A stretch of DNA of 64,000 nucleotides, taken from Pogona vitticeps. Taxonomy: Eukaryota > Chordata > Lepidosauria > Squamata > Agamidae. Position 1 is the stretch's first letter, and the number at the start of each line of letters is the position of its first letter. The notes under the pieces were generated by a model. That model was not told where the DNA came from. It ran no database searches and was given only the letters and a program-made list of their open reading frames with translations. Location: positions 183,660,947 to 183,724,946 of the forward strand of contig NC_135783.1 in NCBI RefSeq assembly GCF_051106095.1, read 5' to 3'. Positions 36,170-47,629 of the stretch are shown here, piece after piece. The position numbers were made by a program, and so were the translations under genes.

Positions 36170-36640
36170 TGGGAGTAGCTTTGTAGCGGACGAAAAAGCT
36201 CTACAGAGAACCATTAAAACTGCCCAGAATATCATCAGGCTCCAGCTACCAACCCTGGATGACATCTTCACATCCCGCTGTCTGAGGAAGTCACACAACA
36301 TCCTAAGAGACTTTCCCCATCCTGCTTACAACTTCTTTGAACTGTTACCGTCTGGCAGAACAATTAAGACTCAGACCACATGTTTTCTAAATAGTTTTTA
36401 TCCCAGAGCTATAATTGCACTTAATAATGATTTTAAAGACCACCAGTAGTGAACAGTTGGATGATGTAAATGCTTGTATTTTAGTGGGGGGGGGAGTGTT
36501 TGGGGATTTTTTTTTATGTGTGTGCATGTGGGTGTGGTCTCTGAGTGTCTGTGTGAATTTCGTTGTATGTGTATACTATGTGTATAGACTTACAATGACA
36601 ATAAATTTATTTATTTATTTAAAAGCAACAGTTGATTTTA
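36170..36640 (+). mobile_element. L2-type LINE 3' end
   Basis: The frame LQRTIKTAQNIIRLQLPTLD, then RCLRKSHNILRDFPHPAYN and LLPSGRTIK, is the C-terminal tail typical of L2/Maui-like reverse transcriptases. It is followed by a GT-rich 3' UTR and an ACAATGACAATAAATTTATT tail (about 36595-36625). 5'-truncated. Confidence 0.7.
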
Positions 36641-39600
36641 CGATTAATCTTTAAAGAACATGGATTCTAAGAGCTGCTCTGCAAAGTAGTGAAACATCAA
36701 TTTTTATGAACAAGATGTACTGACTTGCATTAGTTATACTCCGGACTGTATATAAAATAAATTAGAAAATGAGGTTTTCTAATGGTAGCATATGCATTTG
36801 ACTGAAGCAAGACAAGCACCAGAAGAGAGTCTGCATATCCTGAGACCTAAATTATGCAACTAATAGGTAACTAATAAATTAAATTGGCATATTTCAGTCC
36901 ATATGATAGATCAGAAAGTATATTTTAATGAGAATTTTCACAAGTTTCATATGGGAATTTATATTTCCAAGGCATAATGTATTCTGACAAGACTTCATGT
37001 TCTTGATTAACTTTTTTTTAAATGAAGGGTAGAATTCTACATCTCGATAAAGAAGTAACATGTTGCATCCATCCTAACTCCTGCCTGATACTCCTGCATC
37101 CACAGTTCACCTAGGACTTGAAACATTGGGCTGACAGCACAAATAGTGTCAAATTATAACCAAGTTGTTTTTTGACACTTATTTTAGGCAGTAAAGCTTT
37201 ATAGTGGAATAAGTGCCACTATAAACAATGACACTCAGGTTTGAACACGTACAGGATTGCGCAGCCAAGTAACAAATGTACTTTAATCAGTTTTATATTT
37301 ATGACCATTTATAAATGAGTTAACGTTTATTGAAAAACAAGAACACTAACTTTTACAAGGTGGAGTTACTACAGATTATACCAATGCTCTAGCATCTTGA
37401 ATTATCCTTTAGAGACAATAGGAAGTCAGCTGAAATGCTGAAACATTAATGTAACATACGCCTATCACACTAGCTACCATCAGAAGTGAGTTTCTGTCTT
37501 TTAAATTGGCTGAAGTCTCTGGACAATCACAAGATAAAAAAGCTATAGTAATTGACATTCTAGATAGTGGGGACATAAAGGAAGGCTGCTGTCAGTCTTT
37601 TGCCCATATGGAGGTGGTGCAGGACTTTCTTGCCACTGCTGTCAGTGTGGTGAAGTCTTTAAAGAGTCACACTTAAAAATGGAGATGTTTATATTCTCCT
37701 TCAGCTTACAAACATCACTAGAAGACCATCAGTTAGAAACTGTCTCTCGGCCTAATTTACCTCACAGGGTTGTTTTACTGGTAAAAGGGCACAAGGTAAG
37801 GTGAAAATGAAGTAAAACATACAGTCCCAAACACAGAGATGAACCAAAGACCACGCAGAGCCTACAAGCCAGAATAATTGAAGTGATGGGTCCTGTCTGC
37901 ATCCCACCCCAACAATAGCATTACACTATAACATGCCGACTATTCCTCAGTTAGGAACCATTCACCTCAACTGATTTTCCAAGTCAGAGGTGGGGGGGAA
38001 TTTGGTTACTTGGCACAAGGTTTTTGTGGACTGCAGCCCATCTGTCTGATGCAATGAGCTACAACCTACAAAAGCCTAGGTCAAATAAAATTTGTTAACT
38101 TGTATGGTTTCATAAGATGCTTTGTTTTAGGTATTTAACAGTCTCTATTTGATCACTTTAATTGCTGTTTTCATCATGAAGGACCACCCTCATACACTTC
38201 ACTTCCTCCAGTGTAGTGTAAGCAAGTACCCAGTTTGTAAAGCAGAAGAAAGGTAACATCTGCCTTCAGACCAATGTTAGTTCCATATGTTTCATTGAAC
38301 CAGACTACGCTGGGATCAAAGAAGAAAATCTTTATGCATAAACAGCTTTAATGCTATTTACATTTAATAAATCAAAAACCAGTCTGTGAAACCAATGCAA
38401 ATGTTCACAAAGTAGTGTAAGTGTTGGTGGCCTGTCATACCCTATTTCCACCACATAGCACACACTGTGCTGAGCATCAGTTACAGGTTTTAAGCACCCA
38501 TCACAGGTAATCACTGACTATAGTCTACAATAATGGTAAAGAGATTCCCATCTGAAATAAAAGCTAAAGAAGGATGAATGAGGGACTATCTCAAACGATA
38601 CTAGTGTTGAACAGCTGAATGTCATCAATGTGTGTATTCTACTCAGTTCTCACAGTAAGGCTTGTCAACTATCATTATTTCAGGTCTGAGGAATTCATAT
38701 TTAGCCATTTCACCTGAAACAGAAACACAGCTGAGCTGTTTTTAGCAGCTTGAGCACTGCGGGTGCAGGGGACAAATTTATTTAAAGATGAACATACAGT
38801 ATAAGTTGAAGATGATTACTTCATTAATAATACTGGACTGCTTCTGTAAAGCCAGGTCTTGTGACCTCCAATGTACAATGAGCAGGCTAAAGCCTGTACT
38901 AGGGTAATCAGGATAAATTATTTTTTAAAGGAATAGTAAAGTGTTGGTGGACTTCAGATTCTTATACTATCATCACTCTCATAACAGTTTTCCCTTCTAA
39001 TCACTTTCCCAAAATAATCATGTTAATTTCTTTTAAATTCTGATGTGTTGACAGTGTAATTCAATACTTAGGGCGAGCTAAAACATGAGAAAGATTTCTT
39101 GCAAAAAAATCTTTATATTTTGGAAAAAGTGACAATGCACCAACCATGCTATTCTTTATATTTAGTACACAAGAGGTGAGTGGAATGCAGAACTGACATT
39201 ATACCACTGATGTGTGAATAATTCCAGTGCAGAAAACAAGCAAAGGCCATTGAAAAACAAGCTATGATAACAAATCTGACTCAACAAAAACCTAAATATT
39301 GTAGCACCTTTAATACTAATAAATTTATTTTATTCATTCCTTCATAAATTCACTTCTTCAGATATGTCCCATTTATTTTTAAAAACGCCACAATAGTTTT
39401 ATTTCTATCTCTGTTTGTTACTGCTGAAGCAAGCTAACGCATCTACCTCTCTGAGCTATGGCTCCACACTAGCCATTTTCAATGGGAGCCATATGGCCCC
39501 TTGGCACATTTGAAGACTGGAATCAATTCTTCACATACCACCTCATAAGATTTGTTTTGTGGTTTTTACACAATCCCAATTCAACCTCTATTTTCCTTCA

Positions 39601-40293
39601 TATTATTGCCATGGCAAGAAAAGAAGAGAGAAAAAAAGAAAAAGACAGGTTGTGGTCAGCAAACTCTAATCCAACCAAGATTAACTATTCAATCTAGCTA
39701 ATAAGTAACTAGATTAGCATATTACTGTGCTGTTTTAGGCTGAAATGCAAGCTAGCAATGAACTCTGGTAATACCTTCCTCTCGCCTACATTGACTGAAG
39801 CTGTTTGGAACCACAGGCTGCATATTTATCACTTTTGAATTATATAATTCCTTTCTCCAAATATTTCAAGAACGTGGTTATTTTCTGTGTCTGATCACAT
39901 AACGCTACAAATTTTAGGGTTATGTTTTTCTGGGCACTCAGAAGACCATTCAACACCTGCTTTTCCTCAGCATCGACCTTTTCATATGAAGTTTTGTATA
40001 ATAACACTATCCTGCCATTCATCTGAAAGACAAAGAAGCACTAATTCCAGAGTTTATTCACAACAACTTTGGAAAACAGGAATAACTCTTTACAAGGAGG
40101 GAACCAGTCAATGTTACAATGCCTTTGTTTTTAAGTTACTGCACCATCATGATAGACTCGCCATCCCAGTACAAGTCCCGTCTGCGACCCTCCCCTGACA
40201 TTACGGCAGATAATGGGGCTTCGTCTGAAAAACCCAACCAGAAACCAACTGCCGGGGTGGTGGTGGTGGAAACAGAATGAAAATCGCTCTCAC

Positions 40294-40400
40294 CCGCACC
40301 TTATACTTCAATGACACTTCTTCGCCAGACCTTCCGACAGCTTAACCGGAAACGGAAACCAGGCTGCCTTCTCGGGTGCTACCTTCCCTAGGGAAACCTG
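40294..40400 (-). other. NDUFB3: Candidate non-coding exon 1 of NDUFB3
   Basis: The coding exon at 31.7 kb has a splice acceptor just before its ATG, so a 5' UTR exon is required upstream on the minus strand. The best candidate lies at the edge of the CpG-rich block: a strong donor GG|GTGAGA follows 40294. An ETS-type CCGGAA (40346-40351) and a CTTCCG (40331-40336) lie inside or next to it, as is common for nuclear respiratory genes. The 5' limit is a guess. The donor could also be the weaker AAG|GTGCGG a few bases upstream. Confidence 0.5.
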
Positions 40401-40640
40401 ACTGCGCAAACAGGTTCCGCGGCTGGAAGGCAAAGCCCCGCCCCTTCCTTCGGACTCTTTCTCCTGACGGAGTTTTCCTATTCGCTGCGAGAGAAAACCC
40501 GCCCTTCCTTCCTCTTCCCAGCCAGCACGCGCCCGGGCGAGGTACGGAAGCCAATGAACGCGGCGCTTGTTGGGGGCGGGCCACTGCCCAATGGGCGGGC
40601 GACTTGTTACGTTGCGGGGGCCGCGGCTGCCGCTGCTGAC
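40330..40640. promoter_or_regulatory. Probable bidirectional CpG promoter, NDUFB3 (-) / presumed HYCC2 (+)
   Basis: Dense CpG sequence lies between two divergent candidate first exons. Visible elements are ETS-type CCGGAA (40346-40351), CCAAT boxes (40551-40555 and 40588-40592) and GC boxes of the GGGGCGGG type near 40573-40580 and 40592-40600. There is no TATA box. In human, NDUFB3 and HYCC2 (FAM126B) are transcribed head to head from one CpG island (from memory), which this layout repeats. Confidence 0.65.
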
Positions 40641-40826
40641 AGGGGCTGGAGGCGGCAGCTGGACCAAAAGGGGGGGGGGGCGGGTGAAGAAAGAAAGAAA
40701 GCGAGCGAGCGAGCGGACGGGCGAAGCGACGTGAAGCACCGCGGCTGCAACCATGGTGGTGGGGGCTCCGGCAGGGGGAGGACGCTGAGGGGTCGCGGTC
40801 GCGGGGCGGAGGAAAGCAGGACGCCG
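40641..40826 (+). other. Candidate first non-coding exon of the plus-strand gene (HYCC2 by synteny)
   Basis: GC-rich plus-strand sequence ends at an excellent donor, GCCG|GTAAGC (GT at 40827-40828). It contains a short upstream ORF at 40753-40788 whose ATG sits in a strong Kozak context (CAACCATGG) and which stops after 11 codons. The name HYCC2/FAM126B (hyccin family, a partner of the PI4KA complex at the plasma membrane) rests on gene order only; no protein-coding exon was found. The transcription start is unknown. Confidence 0.4.
40753..40788 (+). CDS. Short upstream ORF in the candidate 5' UTR
   Basis: Eleven codons (MVVGAPAGGGR) then TGA, with purine at -3 and G at +4. If the surrounding sequence is a 5' UTR exon, scanning ribosomes would probably start here, which could lower translation of the downstream protein. 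It may be chance in GC-rich DNA. Confidence 0.25.
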   Translation: MVVGAPAGGGR

Positions 40827-42084
40827 GTAAGCCCGACAGCCCGCCCTTCCTTCTCTCTCTTTCGGCGGTCTCCCCCGGTCTCCTCTCCTCCGCCTTCAAG
40901 TTCTTTGCTTGTGGGACCCGCAGTGGGGCTCGGGGGGGGGCGGCGGCGGGAGCAGAGGCCGGTTACGGAGGGGGCACCTGAAGGAGCCTCGCTGGATCCA
41001 CGGAGGCAGTGGCAGCTTGGCTCCCCTTCCGTAGCGCTCAGCTGTCAGCAGCGCCCGCCGGCTCTTCCCCTTCGCTGCCCTGACCTCAGCCCTTACGTTT
41101 CCTCCCTTCCCTGGAGGTCCAGCTCCGTCCTCTCCTCCCTCGGGCTCCGAGGCTCATCTTCCCTCAGGATCTCCCCACCCGCCGTCTCTCCCTCCCTCCC
41201 TCCCTCCCCTTGCTTACCACAGGAGGAACGGACAGGCAGCTAGCTTCTCTCTCCCTCGCCTTACCCGTGACCAGTCGAGGTCTCCTTCATACGCCTCTTG
41301 GACGTGACGGTTGCTCTTCCTCAGCCTTCTTCTTCCCATGGCTAGACCTTCTTTCGCAAGGCTAGACCTTCTTCATCCTTGCACATACATCTTCTGGGAT
41401 AAGCCCCACTCGGGGACTCTCCTGAAATCCCACTGTTTTATCTTGGAGCGTTTATCTCAGGTCAAGACAGGCTTGTTTTCTAATTTTTTTAAAAAAAAAT
41501 TAATTGTTTTTAAAGTTTTTAACATGTTCAAAGGCATTTCTTTTTCTGAAGGCAAACTCGGGATTCAATGCGTTCTTATCAGAAATGGTAGCAAGACACT
41601 TCCTGTTCTCCTCAAAACAAGTGGCCTAATCCTTTTTAAGGCTGTGCTTTGTGTTTTAATTTCATGGTGTTCATCACTGGGATGCTTAATACCCTCCCCT
41701 TGCCAAGATAAGCAAAAATTTCACACTTGACATTGCTTTCTGAATTGCTCTTGGGAATCTGCCGCAACTCCTTAACTTATGATAGTGTGGGAAATGTAAC
41801 AAAACAAATACATAAGCAAACTTAGTAGCCATGTTTTCTATATATCTGTAGGTTATGTAACCGCTTAGCAATATTGCATGCTGATGTACATTTACCAACC
41901 TTGCATAGAGCATACATTGAAACGTGATATGTATTGTAACTTCTTATAAAAAGCTAGAGGTGCTTATGAAGATAGAAGAGAAAAGGCTACCATATTGACA
42001 CCTGAACATACAGTTTAGAATGGTTTCCTTAAAATAATAGACAAGAGTTCGACTTTCAAGAGCGCAACTAGTTTTTCAGGAACA

Positions 42085-42720
42085 ATATGCTGTATTTATT
42101 TATTTATTTTATTTTATTTCATTTCATTTATCTGGATGAGGACCACTCTAGGCGGCTAACAACATAAAATAATATATATACATACTCTGTGTGTGTTTGT
42201 CTGTGTGTGTGTATATATATATTATTTATAAAACAATTTTTACATAACAAAAACATAGAACAAGATAGAAGAGACAATAGGAAAGGGAAGAAAAGGGCGT
42301 CAGGAATTATCTGATGGGAAGGCCTGCCGAAACATCCATGTTTTTAATTGATTCTTAAGATACCCAGCAAGGGAGCCATGCTAATCTCATGAGGTAGATT
42401 GTCCCAGAGGCGAGGAGCCACCACCAAGAAGGCCCGATTTCTTGTCTTTTCCTTCCGGGCCTCCCTCGGCATTAGGCTCTTCAGCCTCACCTTCTGGCTT
42501 GCACGAGTGACACGGGTAGATCTTGGTGGGAGTAGGTGTTCCACCAGGTATCGAGGCCCTAAACCGTTTAGGGCTTTATACGTAAGCGTTAACACTTTGA
42601 AGTCGATGCGGAACCTGATGGGCAGCCAATGCAATGCGGCCAGAGTGGGTGAGATATGTTGGTATTTTTTCACTCCACTATGTAATCTGGCCACCGCATT
42701 CTGCACTACCTGTAGTTTCC
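42085..42720 (-). mobile_element. L2/CR1-group LINE 3' part
   Basis: The minus-strand frame reads KKYQHISPTLAALHWLPIRF and LTYKALNGLGPRYLVEHLLP, the same C-terminal domain as the copy at 47630-48770. A (TATTT)n tail marks the 3' end at about 42090, with a TG/TA microsatellite (42187-42222) inside the 3' UTR. 5'-truncated near 42706. Confidence 0.75.
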
Positions 42721-43927
42721 ATATTTGGGCTTTTCTGATTTAGGATAAAGTCTAGGTAGAAGCTTGGATACTCTTTTAAATGTTATCCTCTACAATTTTT
42801 GTCAGACTTTTAAATTTTATTCAGGGTAACCTTCTATTATAATCTTGGTCAGTGTTCTAATATTTTGTATAAGGTAATTAAATACCGGAGAAAATGATTC
42901 CATTTAGACCATTGTTGCCTGTCCTTAATTCATTTTATAGTTGACATCTTCGTTTCTTTAAGATAAGATCTGACAGATCTCCAGTTCCTCAGTTGCAGTG
43001 ACAAGCCAGGTGGAAGCAAAGGTGTCTTCACAGGCTTCATTTTACATAAGATGTAAAAGCGATTAATGATATATCTCCAGCTAAGGAAGGATTTTGACTA
43101 CTTTATACATGAACACTTACTGATTTGTCATACACTGTATGTAGTATGTTATGGTTAAGTGGACACATTACTTTTTGCTGTCACTGAAGTATGCTTAACA
43201 TGGGTGGTTATGATCATTTTCAAAGAAAATATTATTTTTGATTCATAGGAATTTGTCATTGGACACAATCTGCCTTCTTTAGTAGAATATGTTTCTTTTG
43301 AACTACACAGATGGTTACATTGTTACTAATTGGACTAGATAATGTTCTTATGAGACATTAATACTGTGTTGCTTCTGGACCCTGGTAAAACTGAGCAAAT
43401 TGTGAAGCGGTTTTACACTAAATCTTCTCCCTCAAAATTTGTCCTGTTGAAAATGGTAAATGAGCAGCAGCTAGATACATGCAACTTCTTAAATCAGTAA
43501 TTTCAAGTCAATGTACAGTTGTATGGCTGCTACTGAAGGCATTTTTTATAATCCTACAGACTTGTTGGTACCCAGGCTTCCAACCAACCTAACCCATCCT
43601 AGCTGTGGACTACAACTTGTTGCATTTAAATATTACCATATGCATGCATTGCTTCAAGCTCTAGTGCTTCTGTTCTTTGCAAGTAGCAGTTAGTAAGATA
43701 TCTGTGTTGGGAGACTGGTGCAGAGATGAACTTTTACTTTGGCATGGCTAGGGTGGAGTTGTTGGTGGGAAGAGTTCATGAGTGCATCAGGTGAATGTGG
43801 AAGTATTTCACTGAAATCTCTTGTCTAAATTGTAGCCAGTTCACTGTAAGGAAATGTATGTATTTGTTCAGGGTTACACGAGTTCATCTTGAATTCCTAT
43901 TTGCCAAGGTACACACAGGGTTTATAC

Positions 43928-44028
43928 CAGTGGTTCTTAACCTTTTTGAAAGAAACGCCCCCTTGAGCCATTGAGGAAGTTATCATCGCCCCCCTCCCCG
44001 CGGTGATGATATCTTATTTATTTATTTA

Positions 44029-44096
<68 letters not shown>

Positions 44097-44486
44097 TTTA
44101 TTTAAGACACTTAAATCCAATGACCCCTGAAAAAAAAATTAAATTCCAAGAAAATGAAATGCCCCCCAAAAAGTAACATTTAATGATTTAGTTGCAAGTG
44201 AATTTTAAGACGCAAAAAGAAATATAAAAAGGGCATAAAAACAAATGCAGGAACTAAAAATTTCAAGACAAAAAGTCTGAAACTAAATTAAAATTGGAGG
44301 AAAATATATATTCATGCACACTGTAAAAAGGCTGCAGCCATCTTCACAGGTTTGGCTTGCTCCAGTGCCCCCCTACCGCCCCCCTTCTGCTCCAGCGCCC
44401 CCACACCGCCCCTTTTTGTTCTACCGCCCCCCTGAAAAATGAAATCGCCCCCTGGGGGGCATTATCGCCCACGTTAAGAACCACTG
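43928..44486. mobile_element. hAT-type element, 559 bp, with perfect 8-bp target duplication
   Basis: Inverted ends CAGTGGTTCTTAACC and GGTTAAGAACCACTG type (right end GTTAAGAACCACTG), flanked by GTTTATAC at 43920-43927 and 44487-44494. Repeated CGCCCCC blocks occur near both ends. An (ATTT)n(ACTT)n array (about 44014-44106) lies inside. No coding frame; non-autonomous. Confidence 0.85.
44014..44106. repeat. (ATTT)n(ACTT)n microsatellite
   Basis: About 23 tetranucleotide units inside the hAT-type element, mostly ACTT, edged by ATTT. Confidence 0.9.
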
Positions 44487-45115
44487 GTTTATACGATAGT
44501 AACAAAGATTGCTGTTTATTGGATTGTAGAATAATTTTGCTTTCACTAACAATGCAAATATTTCTGAGAACTTCTATAGTAATCTATTGATGTTGGAACA
44601 ATTCTGTATTGCTTGGCTCGATGGAGATAACACTGTACTGTATTCTAGCTCCATTATTGTTCAACAGTATTGTCCAGTAAGTAGACTTGAGGACAGTAGA
44701 GAGGAATATGCATTAAACTTGTTGGATAGTTTATTTTAATGTAATAACTAGGAAATTCTCCTGATTAAATACTAGTGTGGTGATCTTTGGGTTACCACAA
44801 TGTGTTCATCAGAAATCTCTTCACAATTATCTATTTTATGCTTTTAGACTAGGGCAAGCAACATACAGCCCTGGATCATCTGTCAAATTGACTACACTGG
44901 TATAATGAGAGTTGCAGTCCAAGAAAATTTAGACAGCCAGACTTGCTAAATCCTCAGACTACAAACTTAAGTCTTTTTGTCATCCTCTTGTAATTTATTT
45001 ATGTCAAGTTCTGTATGAATGCAGTGATGTTCATACTATGGAAATTCACTGCTCTGACCTACTGTAACCCAACACACCTGAGCTTATGAAAACTTGAAGC
45101 TCACAAACTAATAAC

Positions 45116-45157
45116 TAATGTATACTAAGCTATTTTTACATAGCTTAGTATACATTA
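45116..45157. repeat. 17-bp perfect hairpin
   Basis: Arms TAATGTATACTAAGCTA (45116-45132) and its exact reverse complement (45141-45157), with loop TTTTTACA. No flanking stem beyond it that would suggest a microRNA precursor. Confidence 0.8.
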
Positions 45158-45185
45158 ACTTTCATATTTGTATTCTAATTTTTTG

Positions 45186-45366
45186 GGGTTGACGGCAGCA
45201 GGAGAAGAGGAAGAACAAATATGAGATGGACAGACACTTTAAAGGAACTCACAGGCTTGAATCTGCAAGAGCTGGGCAGGGTTGTTGAGGGCAGTATATT
45301 TTAGAGACTGCTCATTCATAGGGTCACCTTAAGTTGGAGGCAACTTCAGTGCACAAAACTACAACA
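45186..45366 (+). mobile_element. BovB-type LINE 3' end
   Basis: The frame RWTDTLKELTGLNLQELGRV, then LLIHRVTLSWRQLQCTK, is the BovB C-terminus, with one stop seen. It is followed by an ACTACAACAAATC tail. Same family as 16936-17240. Confidence 0.65.
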
Positions 45367-47629
45367 AATCACTAGTTCTCAAAAAGGAGTGACTTCTGCA
45401 TAATACCTTACTATTCCTTGTGGTTAATTCAAAGGGCTCCCTCGTTTATTTTTATTGTGGAAGCTGTCTGCATGGAAACCCCAACTTCTAAGATGACTAT
45501 TTTGAGACGGCACTGTAAAAATTGACAGGTAAACCCAGGAAAAGGGGATGTTAAATGTACAGTTTCCCCCACCAGTAGATCTGTGTCAAATCCACATAAA
45601 AAAGGTTTGTGACCATCTTCTATGTGACACGATCTGAAAATCGAGAGCTCATCTCTTATTACTGAGATAACAGCCATCGTAGAATAGTGGTATAAAATCC
45701 ATTTGTATCAAATGTCCCTTTGGCTTACAAACATTGATATTAATGTTGTGTTCAGAAGGGCATCAGACATGAAAAATTCCTTTGTGCTACAAGGCAAATA
45801 ATTTGTAAAATTCCTTTCAACCATATGAAATAGGCAGCATTGTGTTTCTTGTACACAGTTTAATTAAAATGTTTCATAACAGATTATGAGCTAATTTGCC
45901 CTGTGTTCACTGTTTTTAGTGCTCATGTTTTAGGATTTACTATCAGTTTAATATATCAATTCACATATCTTGTAAATGAGATGAAATCTAAGCCTCTTTT
46001 TGATGAATGTTATATCCTGATTTACCCCTTTTGCTATAATATCCTTGAGAAAAGCAGATGTACTTGTTTTATTGCAAGTCCTGATTTCTATAGCTTAAAA
46101 ATCTGCTCAGATGACTCATAGTAACTTCAGTGGAAACTAGAAGTAAGCTGTCTATGTATTAGTAAATTAATTTTTTAAAAAATGAAACTGCATAAATGAA
46201 TAAATGAATAAATGATCACTACTTACTTCTGTACTGCCAGAGTATGCACCTGTTCACAAAGTCAGAAACATATGTTGTATAATTCAGTAATAATTGTATG
46301 GAGCTAAATCCTGTTGTCAGTCTTGGCTAGACCTATTAAATCAATGCAAGTGTGATAAATCAATGCCTTATAACTACAGTTCTAGTTTAACATTTGAATT
46401 TTGCTCATGACATCAAATACTTCTGCAGATATGCGAGTATTTATTGCTAAGAAATAGAGAAGAATAAGGGCATGCATTTATTTTCTTTTAAATGTTTCAT
46501 TGCCTTTAGCTCATAACAAAAGTTGCATTTACAGCAAAATATTTTTTTACATAACATTTATAAGTGTAAGTTTAAGATATCCTCAAGTTATACTAATATT
46601 GAAAAACTCTGGTAGACCTTATTTTCAAAGGGGCTGTGATGTTTAGCTCAATAATAGGGTCTTAAAGCAATTTGCTGAGAAGGCATTTTCTCATGTAGAT
46701 GTCATGGTTAGAGTGTACTCTATGTGCTTTACAAAACCTTTACTTCATCAGCCTCCATAAATGAATTTTTATTTTCTCTGCATATTTGATATTAGGCAAG
46801 CTGCACAGCTCAAGGACTGCAATGATCTAATAAATCTGTTGGTCCTTTATTCAGATGATAAACTGAAGGGCTGAATAATTTTTAATTAGCTAAAGACTTT
46901 TAACTGCATTTCTTCCTGAATGAAGTACTGTAATATGCTTTCAGGAGTTCCCTTTTTTAGTATGTTTTTGGAAGCACTCCCACTAGTCAATAAACCTTCG
47001 CTCAAAGTGGATCTCTTAAAAGGGAAAACCTAGGGCACTTTATCTGCTCCATTATGCACTGTCATATGCTCTGTCATGCTCCCTGCTCTCACTTGTAATG
47101 TTTGACTTCTCTGTTTTGCGTAAACATTGGAAGGTGGATTATATACTTTGAAAATAATTGACCATCTGTGAAATAACTGTATATAAATGCTGTTTGGAGT
47201 CAGTAGGTTGTAAAAGCCTAGCAGAGGGTTGAGTGAGTCAAGATGGGATCAAAGGAGAGCAGAGAAGCACGTCTGCTAATCCATCCCTAGCCTTCATGAT
47301 TAGCACTGGCCAAATTGGAAGATGAAGTGGCAGGTGATTCTACTCTTCCCTGTTTTCACAATGTTATTTATGGGTAGCATAACTGGGGGAGGGGGCAAAA
47401 ATGTAGTCACTTGGGGATCTGCAGCCCTTGGAACCAGTGTTTTTAAAGTTTCTGCTGCCTACAGTCTGTACATATAATGCTCCACCTGCTAATGTACATG
47501 AAAACATCTCTAGTGGCATTTTCTTGTTTGCCCAGTCACAGCAGGAAGCTTGGTGTAGTGGACTCTGCTCCATCAGATCTTTTCTCTGCAGGTGGAGGCT
47601 TTCGGAGGGCCATCTCTACTACATCGTAA

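Larger units (their letters stand above)
31727..40293 (-). other. NDUFB3: Presumed NDUFB3 intron 1 (5' UTR intron)
   Basis: About 8.6 kb, GTGAGA donor (inferred) to TTCTTCTAG acceptor (seen). It holds an AT-rich palindromic MITE (32637-32807), a degenerate LINE copy with two nested insertions (33505-35297), a hAT-like fragment (35335-35450) and an L2-type LINE end (36170-36640). In between (31740-32630, 36640-38000, 38125-39290 and 39375-40290) I see only AT-rich sequence, SINE traces near 37740-37810 and no exon. Confidence 0.5.
40350..41270. other. CpG island
   Basis: CpG-dense, GC-rich block with poly-G and CT-rich runs, standing out from AT-rich flanks. Long open frames here on both strands arise from lack of stop codons in GC-rich DNA and show no domain. 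It covers the bidirectional promoter region and extends into the start of the plus-strand intron. Confidence 0.8.

Noticed and set aside
36415-36654. 79-codon frame
   Set aside because: Lies in the GT-rich 3' UTR and tail of an L2-type LINE.
40308-41243. Open frames up to 229 codons in the 40-kb CpG block
   Set aside because: No domain, contradictory strands, Pro/Ser/Arg-rich composition; the 11-codon uORF is the only one with a sensible context.
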